Part shown: positions 33,115-44,086 of the stretch, in pieces
How positions within the stretch are numbered: the first letter of the stretch is position 1
How the letters are laid out: each line of letters starts with the position of its first letter
Source: Doris montereyensis
Taxonomy: Eukaryota > Mollusca > Gastropoda > Nudibranchia > Dorididae
Reading direction: 5' to 3'
Assembly (NCBI GenBank): GCA_037039925.1
Contig: JAXRKP010000698.1
Location: forward strand, 75,001 to 139,000
Length of the DNA stretch: 64,000 nucleotides
Notes under the pieces: generated by a model
The model's database searches: none
What the model was told of the DNA's origin: nothing
The model's input: only the letters and a program-made list of their open reading frames with translations
Translations under genes and position numbers: made by a program

Positions 33115-34440
33115 CAGTTCCCATCCTACCTTCCGATGTATGGGTTTAGATGCCCGAAAAGCTAAATTTCTTTGCTTTAGTGCCTCTTATATATCTTTGT
33201 CCCATTTTCTTCAAGGATCTTTTGATCTTTTACCTTGGGTTTTAGCATTGTATACTGATTTAAATTTCTGTTTACATGCCCAAACCATTGAGTTGATTTA
33301 TTTTTCTTAATTTTAATGCCATCTGCTTTTTTGGTCTTATTATTGTGTTTCTGATTTTGTCTTTTAATTTTCCCTACTACTCTTCTTAGCTATTTCCTTT
33401 CAGCTGTTTGTACTCTACAGTATTCCTTACTGTCTAAGGTCCAGGTTTCGCTGCCATAGAGGAGAGCAGACAATACACTGTGTTGTATACTGCCATCTTG
33501 GTTTTTGTTGACAATTCTTGCTTACCTACAAATGCCTTTCCTAGATGGTTATATATTGCACTTGCCTTTTGATTCTCTGGCTGAGTTCTTGTCTTAGTTT
33601 TCCTTCTGAGTTAATCACAACTCCTGGGTGATTGTAATTTTGAACTTGTTCTAATTTCACTCTGCCCAGTTTAAGGCTTTGTGTTGTAGCTTCCCAGTTA
33701 CAAACATTGTTTCTGGGGGTTTTTTTGCGTTGACTTTCAATCCTCTTTTATTTACTTCATTATTTGGCATGTTGATGTCATATTAAAAGTCACTTTCTGA
33801 TTTTCCAAATATAGCTAAATAATCAACAAATGAAAGCATTGATAGATTTACTGGCTAGAGCTTCCACATACCTACATTCACTTTCTTCATTTTTAATGAT
33901 GCCTTTGCAACTGAATTCGTAAATGTGATAAACAATTGTGAGCTCAGAATATAACCCTCTACACTTCTCCCTGGCCTGAATCCGATCTGATGTTCTTCAA
34001 TCTGATCTTCTACTCTTTTCCTCAGTCTATTTCTGGTATGCTGGTATACATTTTTCCTGGTACACTCAGTAGTGATATATCTCTATAGTTTGAGCATTCC
34101 ATAGTTGATCCTGTCTTTTCTATTGGTACTAATGCTACTGTTCCTTTTTCCAGTCATCCAACACCAGTTTTGGCTTCCATGCTTGTTAGTATATGTCATG
34201 CTGTAGTTTGTCTGCCTCTCTCCTTTGGTTTTTAATCATTTCTGGCTAAATTTGATCTGCTCATGGGCCCTTTCCTAGTTTGATTTTTCATATGGCTGTT
34301 TGGATTTCTTCCATTGAGATATCTACATCTTCAGTTGTCTCATTTGGCTTATTTGTTATTTTTACTGGTTGATCTGTACTCCTTGTGTCATATGTTCTGT
34401 AGGGATTATGCAATTGCTGAAAGTACTTTCTCATGTACAG
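33115..34440 (-). mobile_element. degraded LINE copy, minus strand
   Basis: The plus strand matches, in reverse complement, the 28270-29770 part of the LINE at 26453. Examples are GATGTTCTTCAATCTGATCT near 33990, AGTTTGAGCATTCCATAG near 34090 and TCCGATGTATGGGTTTAGA near 33135. It is more diverged than the plus-strand copy, with many indels. Confidence 0.85.
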
Positions 34441-34839
34441 GTGTAAACACCTGCCTACTGTCCGGTATATAAAACTCAATGTCATCAATATAACAGATAT
34501 TTGTCGTAAACATTACAGTTGGTGGAAAAATGAATTTGGTTCTGTGTGGATGGATGTGAAAAATATGTATGTGCATATTAATTGTCTTGTGTTCAGAATA
34601 TTAATACTTTTATGTACTTTAATGGTCGCAGTTATTAAGTTAAGAAAAAAGAAAAAGATAAATTAATTCCATTAAATAGAAAAGAAATATAACAACGATT
34701 TGTTTTCGTAAGACGGAGTTTTGATTTAAAGGTCAAACTTGTTTACCGCCAAGTAAAAGATGTCTTTTAGATTGTCATTCCATTCTTTGCTTCAAAATTA
34801 TTAAAAAGAATCAAATCAAAAGCAATTGTTTCAAACCAG

Positions 34840-35054
34840 GTGGAGGTCTTGGAAGTGGTGTCAAAGTTTCAAGCAAAGCCATTGCTGAAATATCTTCCAG
34901 TATGTCTGAGACTTTGACTAACACGTCTACGATTTTGAGCGGAGACATAACCGAGGTAGTCAACATAATGGATGTCCTGAGTGAATTGGTGTCCAAAGAG
35001 GTCACCTTTGATGACAATGACAAGGAAGTATTGATAACTTTAGAGATCTTAGAG
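34840..35054 (+). CDS. adhesion GPCR exon: GAIN domain subdomain A
   Basis: A 215-nt exon (phase 1 to 0) between GTTTCAAACCAG and GTAAGA. The translation includes AIAEISSSMSETLTN, then TSTILSGDITEVVNIMDVLS and VLITLEILE. The helical, leucine-spaced pattern with LSGDI is typical of GAIN subdomain A in adhesion GPCRs. The frame is intact. The GAIN domain, with the GPS, holds the two receptor fragments together after self-cleavage. Confidence 0.9.
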
Positions 35055-35084
35055 GTAAGACTTATTTAGAACGCTCGATTTGAA

Positions 35085-35392
35085 AAGTTCCTTTAAGGCC
35101 ATTACGGCAATTACTTATCCCAATTTCTGAAGCGTGAAGTGAAATAGGTGATAATATTCACCTCCTGGTCAGGACACTTTGTCTGATGCAAATCTTTACT
35201 CTCAAGCTAGTGCTTGTCTCAGTGGCCAAGTTGTTAGGGTTGCCGGACTTAGGATCAAGAGATCCTGATTTTGAATCCCAGCAAAGCTAAGCCCAATGTT
35301 GTGTTCCTTGGGAAAGACAATTAAAACTCATTTTCCTACTTGATTGACTCAGGTGCTAATGGGTACAAGTACTAGCTTGGCAGTAAAAACTT
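35085..35392. mobile_element. two SINE-1 pieces joined head to body in opposite orientation
   Basis: 35085-35212 is a minus-strand tail-to-middle piece (CTTATCCCAATTTCTGAAGC). It stops at GTGCTTG and is followed at 35213 by a plus-strand head-to-middle piece (GTGGCCAAGTTGTTAGGG, then CTGATTTTGAATCCCAGCAA). The inverted junction implies a second insertion or a rearrangement. The CAGCTG minisatellite starts where the plus copy breaks off. Confidence 0.8.
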
Positions 35393-37158
35393 TCCAGCTG
35401 ATTTAACCATTCAGTTTTAACCATCCAGATGATTTAACCATCCATCCAGCTGATTTAACCTGATTTAAGCATCCAGCTGTTTTAACCATCCAGCTGTTTT
35501 AACCATCCAGCTGTTTTAACCATCCAGCTGATTTAACCATCCAGCTGATTTAACCATCCAGCTGATTTAGCCATACAGCTGATTTAACCATCCAACTGAT
35601 TTAACCATCCAGCTGATTTAGCTGTTTTAAATACAACTGATTTAACCATCCAACTGTTTTAACCATCCAGTTGATTTACCATCCAGCTGTTTTAACCACC
35701 CAGCTGTTTTAACATAGCTGTTTTAAACATCCAGCGTCCAGCTGATTTAACCATCCAGCTGATTTTAGCTGTTTTACCATCCAGCTGTTTTAACCATCCA
35801 GCTGTTTTAACCATCCAGCTGATTTAAACATCTAGCTGTTTTTCTGAAGCTGATTTAACCAACTGATTTAACCATCCAGCTGTTTTAACCATCCCTGATT
35901 TAACCTTCCAGCTGATTTAACCATCCAGTTTTAACCATCCAGCTTTTAACCATCCAGCTGATTTAGCCATACAACTGATTTAACCATCCAGCTGTTTTAA
36001 ATCCAGCTGAATTAACCACTTAGCTGTTTTGTCCAGCTGATTTAACCATCCAGCTGTTTTAACCATCCAGCTGTTTTAACCAGCTGATTTTACCATCCAG
36101 CTGATTTAAACAGTTGATAAACATCAGCTGTTTTAACCCTCCAGCTGTTTTAACCATCCAGCTGATTTAACCATCCAGCTGATTTAACCATTCAGCTGTT
36201 TTAACCATCCAGCTGTTTTAAACATCTAATTTAAACATCCAGCTGTTTTAACCCTCCAGCTGTTTTAACCATCCAGCTGTTTTAACCATCCAGCTGATTT
36301 AACCGTTTTAACCACTCCAGCTGATTTTCCAGCTGATTTAACCATCAGCTGATTTAACCTTCCAGCTGATTTAACCATTCAGCTGATTTAACCATCCAGC
36401 TGTTTTAACCATCCAGCTGATTTAACCTTCCAGCTGTTTTAAGCATCCAGCTGTTTTAACCATCCAGCTGTTTTAACCATCCAGCTGTTTTAACCATCCA
36501 GCTGATTTAACCATCCAGCTGATTTAACCATACAACTGATTTAACCATTTGTTTTAACCATCCAGCTGATTTAACCACTTAGCTGTTTTAACCGTCCAGC
36601 TGATTTAACCATCCAGCTGTTTTAACCATCCAGCTGTTTTACATCCAGCTGATTTTACCATCCAGCTGTTTTAACCACCTAGCTGTTTTAACCACCCAGC
36701 TGATTTAAACATCAGGCTGTTTTAACCCTCCAGCTGATTTAGCCATACAACTGATTTAATCATCCAGCTGATTTAACCATCCAGCTGATTTAACCTTCCA
36801 GCTGATTTAACCTTCCAGCTGATTTAACCATCCAGCTGTTTTAACCACCCAGCTGTTTTAACCACCCATCTAATTTAAACATCCAGCTGTTTTAACCTCC
36901 AGCTGTTTTAACCATTCCAGCTGTTTCAACCATCCAGCTGATTTAACCATACAGCTGATTTAACCATCCAGCTGTTTTAACCACCCAGCTGATTTAAACA
37001 TCTAGCTGTTTTAACCCTCCAGCTGTTTTAACCATCAGGCTGATTTAACCTTCCAGCTGATTTAACCATTCAGCTGATTTAACCATCCAGCTGATTTAAC
37101 CATCCAGCTGATTTAACTATCCAGCTGGAATAACCTTCCAGCTGACTTAACCTTCCAG
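35393..37158. repeat. 16-17 bp minisatellite with CAGCTG in each unit
   Basis: About 1.75 kb of the units CCAGCTGATTTAACCAT and CCAGCTGTTTTAACCAT, roughly 100 copies, with many small deletions. Nearly every unit has the palindrome CAGCTG (an E-box and PvuII word). Confidence 0.97.
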
Positions 37159-37402
37159 CTGAAATGAAATATCTCAGAAGCGTAGAAGGGAAAACTATTA
37201 GAGACAAAGTCAGAAACACAAAAGTAAGAAATCAAACCAAAGTAGAAGGTATTAAAACTAAGATAAAAAATAAATCAACTGAGATGGTTTGATCGTATAA
37301 ACAGAATGAATAAAAAGAGAATAGCTAGATCAGTATACAATGCTAAAACCCAAGGTAAAAGACCAAAAGACAGACCTCAAAGAAAGTGGGATGAAGATAC
37401 GT
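37159..37402 (+). mobile_element. LINE fragment (3' part), plus strand
   Basis: Matches 29420-29660 of the full LINE: GAAATGAAATATCTCAGAAG, TCAACTGAGATGGTTTGATC and GACAGACCTCAAAGAAAGTG. Encodes a degraded C-terminal region. Confidence 0.85.
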
Positions 37403-37560
37403 TCTGAAACACATGCTAGTTCAAGCACTAGCTTGGGAGTAAAGACCTGCATCAGACTAGCATGCTGTACAGGATGTAATCATTGTTACCTGTTCTTCTT
37501 CACGCTATAAAAACCAGGATAAGCTCAAGCTCTATGGGGCCTAGTGGCTTCAAGAATTTT
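37403..37560 (+). mobile_element. SINE-1 fragment, plus strand
   Basis: 3' part of a plus-strand copy (AGCACTAGCTTGGGAGTAAA, GGATAAGCTCAAGCTCTA). It follows the LINE fragment directly. Confidence 0.8.
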
Positions 37561-37765
37561 TGCTTTGACTTTGTGTGATGATATTGCTTATTTATTTTAT
37601 GAAGTCATATTTTACTCCTACTTTTTCTTTTAACAGTTGAGTTCTACTTTCATTCCTTTTCCTTTTCAGTTTACTTATCAAAGCTTATTTGTTTATAATG
37701 GTCTCAATTCTTACAACACTTTTTATAGTTATCTTGTTTTACAACGTTCATTTTTGTTTTTGCAG

Positions 37766-37979
37766 GATTTTGCTTCTGTATCAGACCAAATCTTATCAAT
37801 GGATACTAGTGACTGGGAACAGTTAGACGAGGAGTACATAGATGGAGAGGATGAAGGTGGCAATCAGGAGACGCTGGCAAACATTGGGGCAAAGATGCTT
37901 GTGGCTATTGACAGACTGGCAACATTGTCTTTGAACAGCTTGAACATTTCTTCTCAGCCAATCATCAAGGAAAAGATTG
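37766..37979 (+). CDS. adhesion GPCR exon: GAIN domain
   Basis: A 214-nt exon (phase 0 to 1) between TTTTTGCAG and GTTTGT. It encodes DFASVSDQILSMDTSDWEQL, an acidic linker (DEEYIDGEDEGG), then IGAKMLVAIDRLATLSLNS and a sequon NIS. The motif F..V...LLS...W is shared by GAIN domains at the join of subdomains A and B. The donor GTTTGT is less common but keeps the phase for the next exon. Confidence 0.88.
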
Positions 37980-38014
37980 GTTTGTTTGAACGACATTTTT
38001 TTTAATGTAGATTT

Positions 38015-38280
38015 ATTGATCACATGGGGCATAGCCGCCAAACAGTATGTAAAAAATATATTTAGTATGGGGGTTTATTTTTGGCTTTGAGTCTGTAAGT
38101 CTGTATTTGAAGAGAAGTAAACCTTGATGAGGGCTAACTGTAGTTTTTCTCTCAAAGAAACTCTAAGTTAACGTCAGAGACTCAAAGAGAATGGTGTGAA
38201 AGTCCGGAGACACCATTATGAGTTTGCAAAACTACTATCACACTTCACCATAAAGGCCAACAATATCGGCATTATAAAAA
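38015..38280 (+). repeat. interspersed repeat R6, copy 1
   Basis: Shares long blocks with 62735-62955: GGCATAGCCGCCAAACAGTA/TGCATAGCTGCCAACCAGTA, ATATTTAGTATG, GTGTGAAAGTCCGGAG and AAAGGCCA. Unknown class; no coding frame. Confidence 0.65.
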
Positions 38281-38616
38281 TAGTCATAAACGTTATAAAG
38301 AATTAGAAATGAAAGATAAAATGAAGATATAAAAATTCAGGATCTACAATGAAGTAAAAGGAAAAAATAATCCATTGTCCGTTTGAGCACTTTTGGGCTT
38401 CAAGACCTGGGAATAACTTTATTGACAGAAAAGTCTTGTTTGAGTGCTATGTCATCCAAAGAGTTAAGTAGGTAACTTGCATGAAGAAACACCTCAGATG
38501 ATGTAAAATCAATAATTTCTCTCTTCTGTCAGGACATAAACTCTTTACATTATGTGTTACTTGAAAATAGTGAAATGTGCATTACATTCAAAGTTTACAG
38601 ATGAACATGTATAATA
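38281..38616. other. intron segment, no recognised content
   Basis: AT-rich; ends at the TA that flanks the next element. Confidence 0.5.
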
Positions 38617-39476
38617 CAGTAGTGACCGCCCTAAATGCCCGCCGCCTTAATACCCGTTTCACCAAAATGCCCGCAATCTCAGTGAAACCGAATTTTTTCT
38701 ATATGAATTGCCCCTTCTAAACCAAAATTTTCGCCTAAATGCCTGGTCTCAACAGCAACTGCAGGTATTATTTTCTCCAAATTATCATAAACTACGTCTG
38801 TAATTGATTAACAATTCTTTTTTTTATCATACATAATGTAATCCTCTCGCTAATAGGGCTTTTATGCTCATCAACTATGTGCCATGCATTGTAACCCACC
38901 CTTCATTACCTACCCATGGTAATGTACTAAAAGATGACCAGTCTTCTCTTCATAACTCCACCCACTGTACAGCACAGCCTTTGTTCCATTGGATCACTCG
39001 TTTGTCATTTGGCAATTAGAATTGAAATCTTTTGGACTCCACCCACAACTCTTTCTTGATGTCATAAGTTGCATGCAATCACCTGGCGTTTTTAATAGGC
39101 CGGGGCACGCATCACGAACGTGGAACAAGGTGTGAACAGGTTTATAGCCCCCTGTCTTACATTGGTTATATCCATTGTGCTCTGGGTCTTCATGACGATT
39201 GATGGTGAACCCGCCTGCGTGCTCACCACGTCATTGCTAAATAATTTCCGGGCGTTCTTATTTCTCGCATTACATTTTTCATAAATGTTGAATTTCTGCA
39301 CCATACCGGATGAACTCCTGATGATCACCCCCCCATGATGACCGCCCCTCCCCTCGTGATCACCCCTCCACCCCCAAAATTGTTGCCCCTGACCTACTTT
39401 CACCTAAATTCCCGTTTCACCTAAATGCCCATTTTCTCTGCTTCCCAAGCACCGGGCATTTAGGCGGTCACTACTG
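38617..39476. mobile_element. TA-flanked element with terminal inverted repeats (MITE-like)
   Basis: Left end CAGTAGTGACCGCCCTAAAT(GCCCG); right end, reversed, CAGTAGTGACCGCCTAAATG(CCCG). These are near-perfect inverted repeats of about 26 bp. TA lies directly outside both ends (38615-38616, 39477-39478), as for Tc1/mariner and pogo insertions. About 860 bp. No transposase frame was recognised, so it is non-autonomous. Confidence 0.88.
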
Positions 39477-39740
39477 TACATGGAAACATTGAAGAAAGTG
39501 ATGTGAGTTTTCTTGGGAAAGCATGTAATTCTTCACAAGAATAACACAGATTGAGCATCAGTCAGCATGTCTGGCCAGAATGGCGACCATGTTAAAAAGT
39601 AACCACGTCATCACACCGTGATCATTTTAGATTTTCTTCAGATTTTCAAAACAAGCCAGTGTGTTGTGTCCTGTCTTTGGAAGCGTTATTTTCTGAACAC
39701 CTCATGTAGTTTTTTCTTCTCTGCATCTTTTTGTTCCCAG

Positions 39741-39877
39741 TAATCAAACGCGAGAGGCTGTTGACTACTGAAGATATTGCATTCCCAAATGCTGAAGATC
39801 AAAAGGACTTTGCTGATTTTGTCCAGCGATCTGAAAATGAAGCGTTTTTGGCAATCGTGTCACGTCTGTCAACACAC
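39741..39877 (+). CDS. adhesion GPCR exon: GAIN domain
   Basis: A 137-nt exon (phase 1 to 0) between TTTTTGTTCCCAG and GTAAGA. Encodes IKRERLLTTEDIAFPN, QKDFADFVQRSENEA and AIVSRLSTH. It fits the middle of GAIN subdomain B; the exon phases agree on both sides. Frame intact. Confidence 0.85.
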
Positions 39878-40039
39878 GTAAGAAGTCGATGTCAATGTAA
39901 TGTTTTTAGACGATGTTACCTTTTTCTAAATTCAGTATCATACATAATGTATTTAACTATTTAAGTTTCAATGGGAAGGTATTTTTGTAAGTACAATTAA
40001 ATGACAAGTGACAGAGATTTTTTTTAAAGAGAGATTTTT

Positions 40040-40376
40040 TAAAGGAAGTGGAGATGTATTGGCCATATAATGAGAAGATCAAGATCCAATGTAGCTTGAC
40101 AAAGTTTGACATGGAATCCACAAGGAAAAAGATGTACAGGGCGACCAAAAAGGACCTGGAGGAGAGGGACTGAAACAGAAATGGCGAGACAGAGATGGCG
40201 AGATGGAGATAGCGAAGACAGAGATGACGGAGATGGTGAGACGGGGATGGCGAGACGGAGATGGCGAGATGCAAGAACTCATGAGGAGAGTTGCAGACAT
40301 TGATGCAGAATAGGGATGACCGGCGGCTCTTTGTTGATGGCGTGTGCTCACAGAGAGCTGCGAGGCAAAGAAGAAT
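40040..40376 (+). mobile_element. LINE C-terminal fragment with internal minisatellite
   Basis: A frame at 40106-40303 encodes WNPQGKRCTGRPKRTWRR, the G(K/R)R..GRP..TWRR motif near the C-terminus of many non-LTR polyproteins; later AGAGCTGCGAGGCAAAGAAG resembles the terminus. Between them, 40180-40275 is a ~15-bp tandem repeat (GAGATGGCGAGACG and variants). It differs in sequence from the LINE at 26453. Confidence 0.8.
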
Positions 40377-41262
40377 AATTAAACGACAACTTTAAAATGG
40401 GATCAAATCTTAACATGGGATCTTTTATATAGATATGATCTTTTGCACACACAAAAATTGTGGTTTTAAAATAGAATGAACGTGAGTTTGAAATTATGTC
40501 AACTCTCATGAAATCTAATGAATGTTTAGAAAGCTTTTTGAAAGGTAAGTAACCTTTTTATCTCTGTGGGTGTTTATTCCTTATGCACAACTCGTTGACT
40601 TTGCTTTGTATTTAAGAAAAAAACTACAGCCTTCTAGAAATAATTTTGTTATGACGAAAATCACTTGCTGACAAAGTAGATGATAAATAGATTTTAAGCG
40701 ATAGCTTTAACAATCGGCTATTGAATTATGTCCAAACCGCTCCATTATGTGCGTTTCTTTGATCTCTAGACGTGATTCTTGTAGGGGTGTAAAAAAATTC
40801 AGGAAAATCGCGGAGGTCTAGAATGTAGAAGTAAACTGTTTTGTGATGACATAGCACAAAACGATTAGGAATTAGCAGGTGAACTTGTTAGCATTGATTC
40901 GTAGTCACATGTTGAACAGACTCATGCTAAAAGCAATATTAAAAACTGATTTTGACAAGAGGTATTATACAACAAAGTTTGAAACTGACTTGGATGGTCC
41001 ATTTTGTGAAAGCTGCCATATTTTATGCCACTTCCAAGGGGTCATTTCAATAGTGTGCCCATGTCCTCTTTTGTGAAAACTGAGACAGACAGAGATAATC
41101 CTAGGGAATAGAGGGAAGGCATCCTTCTTGAAAAGTGGGAAAGTGATATGATGAAAATACATCATATACAGTCTTGCCCAATCATTTATCTCTATGGCTT
41201 TCTAGTGGCATAGATCTGATTTTATTAACTTCTTTTTTTATATCACATGTGTTATTATAGAG
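40377..41262. other. intron segment, no recognised content
   Basis: AT-rich, without a recognised element. Confidence 0.5.
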
Positions 41263-41327
41263 AATGTGAGCTATGCTGTTGTTCTGTACAGACGAGTGGA
41301 AGGGAAATTTAAGCCCAGACTTTCAAG
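41263..41327 (+). CDS. adhesion GPCR exon: GAIN domain beta strands
   Basis: A 65-nt exon (phase 0 to 2) encoding NVSYAVVLYRRVEGKFKPRL. The motif YAVVLYR is typical of GAIN subdomain B. I start it after ATAGAG rather than ATAG, since that keeps phase 0 from the preceding exon. The donor is GTAAAT. Confidence 0.8.
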
Positions 41328-42481
41328 GTAAATTAATTGGTGTCAGCAACATTGTCTGTATTTTTTCATTTTAAATGAGAATTATTTCAATCTTTGGAGT
41401 TTTAAAAAAAAATCTTTTAAATATTAAAGGCGCAAGTTAATGTCTATCCTCCCACAATCATTTGCAGACCAATTCTGTATGATTCATTCTCCTGTAGGAG
41501 ATTTCATTGAAGAACATTTTTAACTCCTGGGGTATTACATGTACAGTCTATCGCTGTTAATTGGATACTGTCTGTCGCCATGAGGAATGTCGGATCAGAC
41601 AGTTTTTTCCAATTAACAAACTTGCATTTACAGAGACAGATTTACAGGAGCTGAAACCTTAAGAGAGTGTGTAATTGCAACATCACATTTCAATGAGAGA
41701 GAGTAAAAAACAGACAAAGAGACCTGATTTACATACAGGCTAGCAATTCTGGTTGTCTTAGCCGGTCTCCAGAAATGAAAGGTGTGGAAAAGAGAACACA
41801 TATGAGTTCAGTTCACAAGAGTGACGTTGACTTTATTGCAGACCGTCTTTTATGGGTCATGGTTCATTTCAAAGCACAAAATTTGACACCCAGGGCCATG
41901 TAGTACATAGTACAAGATCACGTGTAGATTCATTACTGTTTGCAAAAATTTCCCATTGCTCTGAAATGTCATGGGTGTGTGCTATGTTGGATTGACGAGC
42001 AACGTGAAGACTATAAAGTACTAATAATAATATGTTGCTGAAAACAAATGTCCCGAGTTGGAATCACAAATTGTTAGATCTCGTATAGAGAAGAAAGAGA
42101 GATTTATTTGGTTCCCAAATTGAGGTTTTCCGGTATTTCCCATCATGTTTTGAAAAGGCACTGCAAGAAAATCACTGAAAGCAACCAAATAGATATGTCG
42201 TCCAATCACACTTTTCATGGCCATTGATCTTTTCTTATCATGCCTCAAACCCTCCAAATCGTCTGTAAGTCTACAGTGTGAGGGAAACCTGAACTTGGGA
42301 AATAGAGCAAAACTTTGTACAAATTGTAGAGGAAGCTTTCTGGCCATGCGCTGTTGATCAGACACTATCCATATGGCTAAGGACACCTCTCTAATGATGT
42401 ACATTTAATTGTAGGTATTATTCTTAGCAGAAATATTGTTTATGATGTTATGATTTCAAATTTGATCTTAAATAAAGTTAA
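41328..42481. other. intron segment with an unrecognised minus-strand frame
   Basis: A minus-strand open frame of 127 codons at 42021-42404 has no motif I recognise and no splice-linked partner. The part 41545-41640 has a CAGTCTATCGCTGTTAATTG word of DNA-transposon type, but I find no matching right end. Probably old repeat DNA. Confidence 0.4.
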
Positions 42482-42750
42482 AGTTCCTTCAAGGCCCTTA
42501 CAGCTCATAGAGCCGGAGCTTATCCCATTTTCTATAGCATGGAGCTGAGCAGGTCATGATAATGACTTCCTGGACAAAACGCTAGTGTGTTGCAGGGTTT
42601 ACACCCAAGGTGGTGCTGATACCCATTTGCACCAGGGTCGAGTGGGGAAAATATGTATCAAGTCCCAAGGAACATTTGGTCGGACTTAGCCATGCTAGGA
42701 TTCGAACCCAGGACTTCAGAATCCTAAGTTAACTAGGTCACCAATGCTCT
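42482..42750 (-). mobile_element. SINE-1 copy
   Basis: Minus-strand copy: tail at 42482 (GTTCCTTCAAGGCCCTTACA), B box as GGATTCGAACCCAGGAC on the plus strand near 42700, head degraded at 42750. Confidence 0.85.
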
Positions 42751-42898
42751 GTTTCTATGTTGACATGATAATTTGGTTGACACAAATGACACTGTTTATA
42801 TTGATGCTATATGATCTATCTCTTAGTAAAGTCTTTTTATTTTGTTATTGTCGTTGTAATTACCTTCTTCTTTTTTTTTAAAACTTTTTTCTCCTCAG

Positions 42899-43015
42899 CA
42901 ATGGTAGTGATGGTCTTACAGGAAAACAAATAGCGTCAGACATTCTTAGCTTTTCCTTAATGTGGACATCGATCAGTTACAAACTGCCCTAAATTTGAGT
43001 TTTTCTGTCCTCACG
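42899..43015 (+). CDS. adhesion GPCR exon: GAIN domain, one frameshift
   Basis: Acceptor TTTTCTCCTCAG, donor GTAAGC. Phase 2 start gives NGSDGLTGKQIASDILSFS; after one base lost near 42962 the frame continues VDIDQLQTALNLSFSVLT. The segment (S.ILSFS ... L.LSFSV) is the core beta sheet of GAIN subdomain B. The length is 117; 118 would fit phase 2 to 0. Confidence 0.8.
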
Positions 43016-43017
43016 GT

Positions 43018-43092
43018 AAGCATATATATATATATATGTATATATATGTATATTTATTTATTTTTTTATATTTTTATATATATATGTATATG
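43018..43092. repeat. AT-rich microsatellite (TA)n
   Basis: TATATATG and TATATTTA repeats directly after the donor of the preceding exon. Confidence 0.9.
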
Positions 43093-43301
43093 ATCATTTT
43101 TGTGATTTTTTTTATGGGGGCAGTCTTTGAAAACTTCCTGATCTTTACTAAGACAAATACATTCCATATTTTCATGATAATTACAATAACAAAATTATTC
43201 AGTTTTATTTACTAGAAATGATAGATCAAATTTGATATTTTTCAGTACAAATCTTTTTCTGTGGGACAGGTAATCATTTTATGTAAATCTATCCTTTTTA
43301 G

Positions 43302-43345
43302 GAAAACTTTACAGCTGCAGTTTGTGGATTTGATACGTCTGTTCA
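43302..43345 (+). CDS. adhesion GPCR exon: start of GPS region
   Basis: A 44-nt exon (phase 0 to 2) between CCTTTTTAG and GTAAGT. Encodes ENFTAAVCGFDTSV, carrying the first conserved cysteine of the GPS (usually C.FWD in the family; here CGFD). Sequon NFT. It joins the next exon in frame. Confidence 0.85.
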
Positions 43346-43968
43346 GTAAGTAAACATTTTTATTTGTATGTTATTCCTATCTGAGCTTTAAAAGATTGTA
43401 CACTTTCAGATAGTTGTTTTCTCCTGTTTTTATCTTTTGCTGCCTACATCAATCAATTCTTCAATTCAAGAAGTAATGAAAAAATAATCATGATGTCAGC
43501 AATATAAAGATAAAATTATTCTAATAGAATATCTCTTAAGTTTTGATTGTATTTAAACTGATCAATTTCATTAATAAATGTTAAATGAGATTATAAAGGC
43601 AGAGAGATAGAGTAGATCTCTCTTTATGTTCTAAAAAAAGAAAATATTTGTGCCATCCTAGCGGGCACCAACTAGTGGCATGCCTGGCATTCCAAATTCT
43701 TTAGAAAAGGAATATAGACAATCATCGGGCTTATCCTCAATGCAATAGGAGTCACCCACGTTGTCCAAATGAGCAATTAGGTACATTTTTTGCCCAAGGA
43801 AAAAAACGAAATGCCTGAAATGGGGCTCGAATCCAGTACCTCTGGGTCACAGTGCAATGCCTTTTTATCACTTGGCCATCTCATTTTCATTGTTCTAGGA
43901 CACCATTGACAGATATTAAATGCGATTATAAAAACAGTGAGATACAGTAGATCTCTTTCACGTTCTAG

Positions 43969-44086
43969 GACGCCAGGAGTTTGGTCAACGGCAGGTTGTA
44001 CAACGGTCACGATTGACACTGACACTGTGAGGTGTTTCTGTAGTCATCTCACAAACTTTGCTGTTCTCATGAGCCCATCAGGATCT
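43969..44086 (+). CDS. adhesion GPCR exon: GPS autoproteolysis motif and tethered agonist
   Basis: A 118-nt exon (phase 2 to 0) between CACGTTCTAG and GTAAGT. Encodes TPGVWSTAGCTTVTIDTDTV, then RCFCSHLTNFAVLMSP. All GPS hallmarks are present: W, paired cysteines C.C, and the cleavage triad H-L-T. By family knowledge cleavage falls between L and T, leaving TNFAVLM as the N-terminus of the membrane fragment, the tethered agonist. All key residues are intact, so self-cleavage is predicted. Confidence 0.96.

Noticed and set aside
42021..42404. Independent minus-strand gene of 127 codons
   Set aside because: No recognised motif and no supporting splice or coding pattern; chance or old repeat is more likely.
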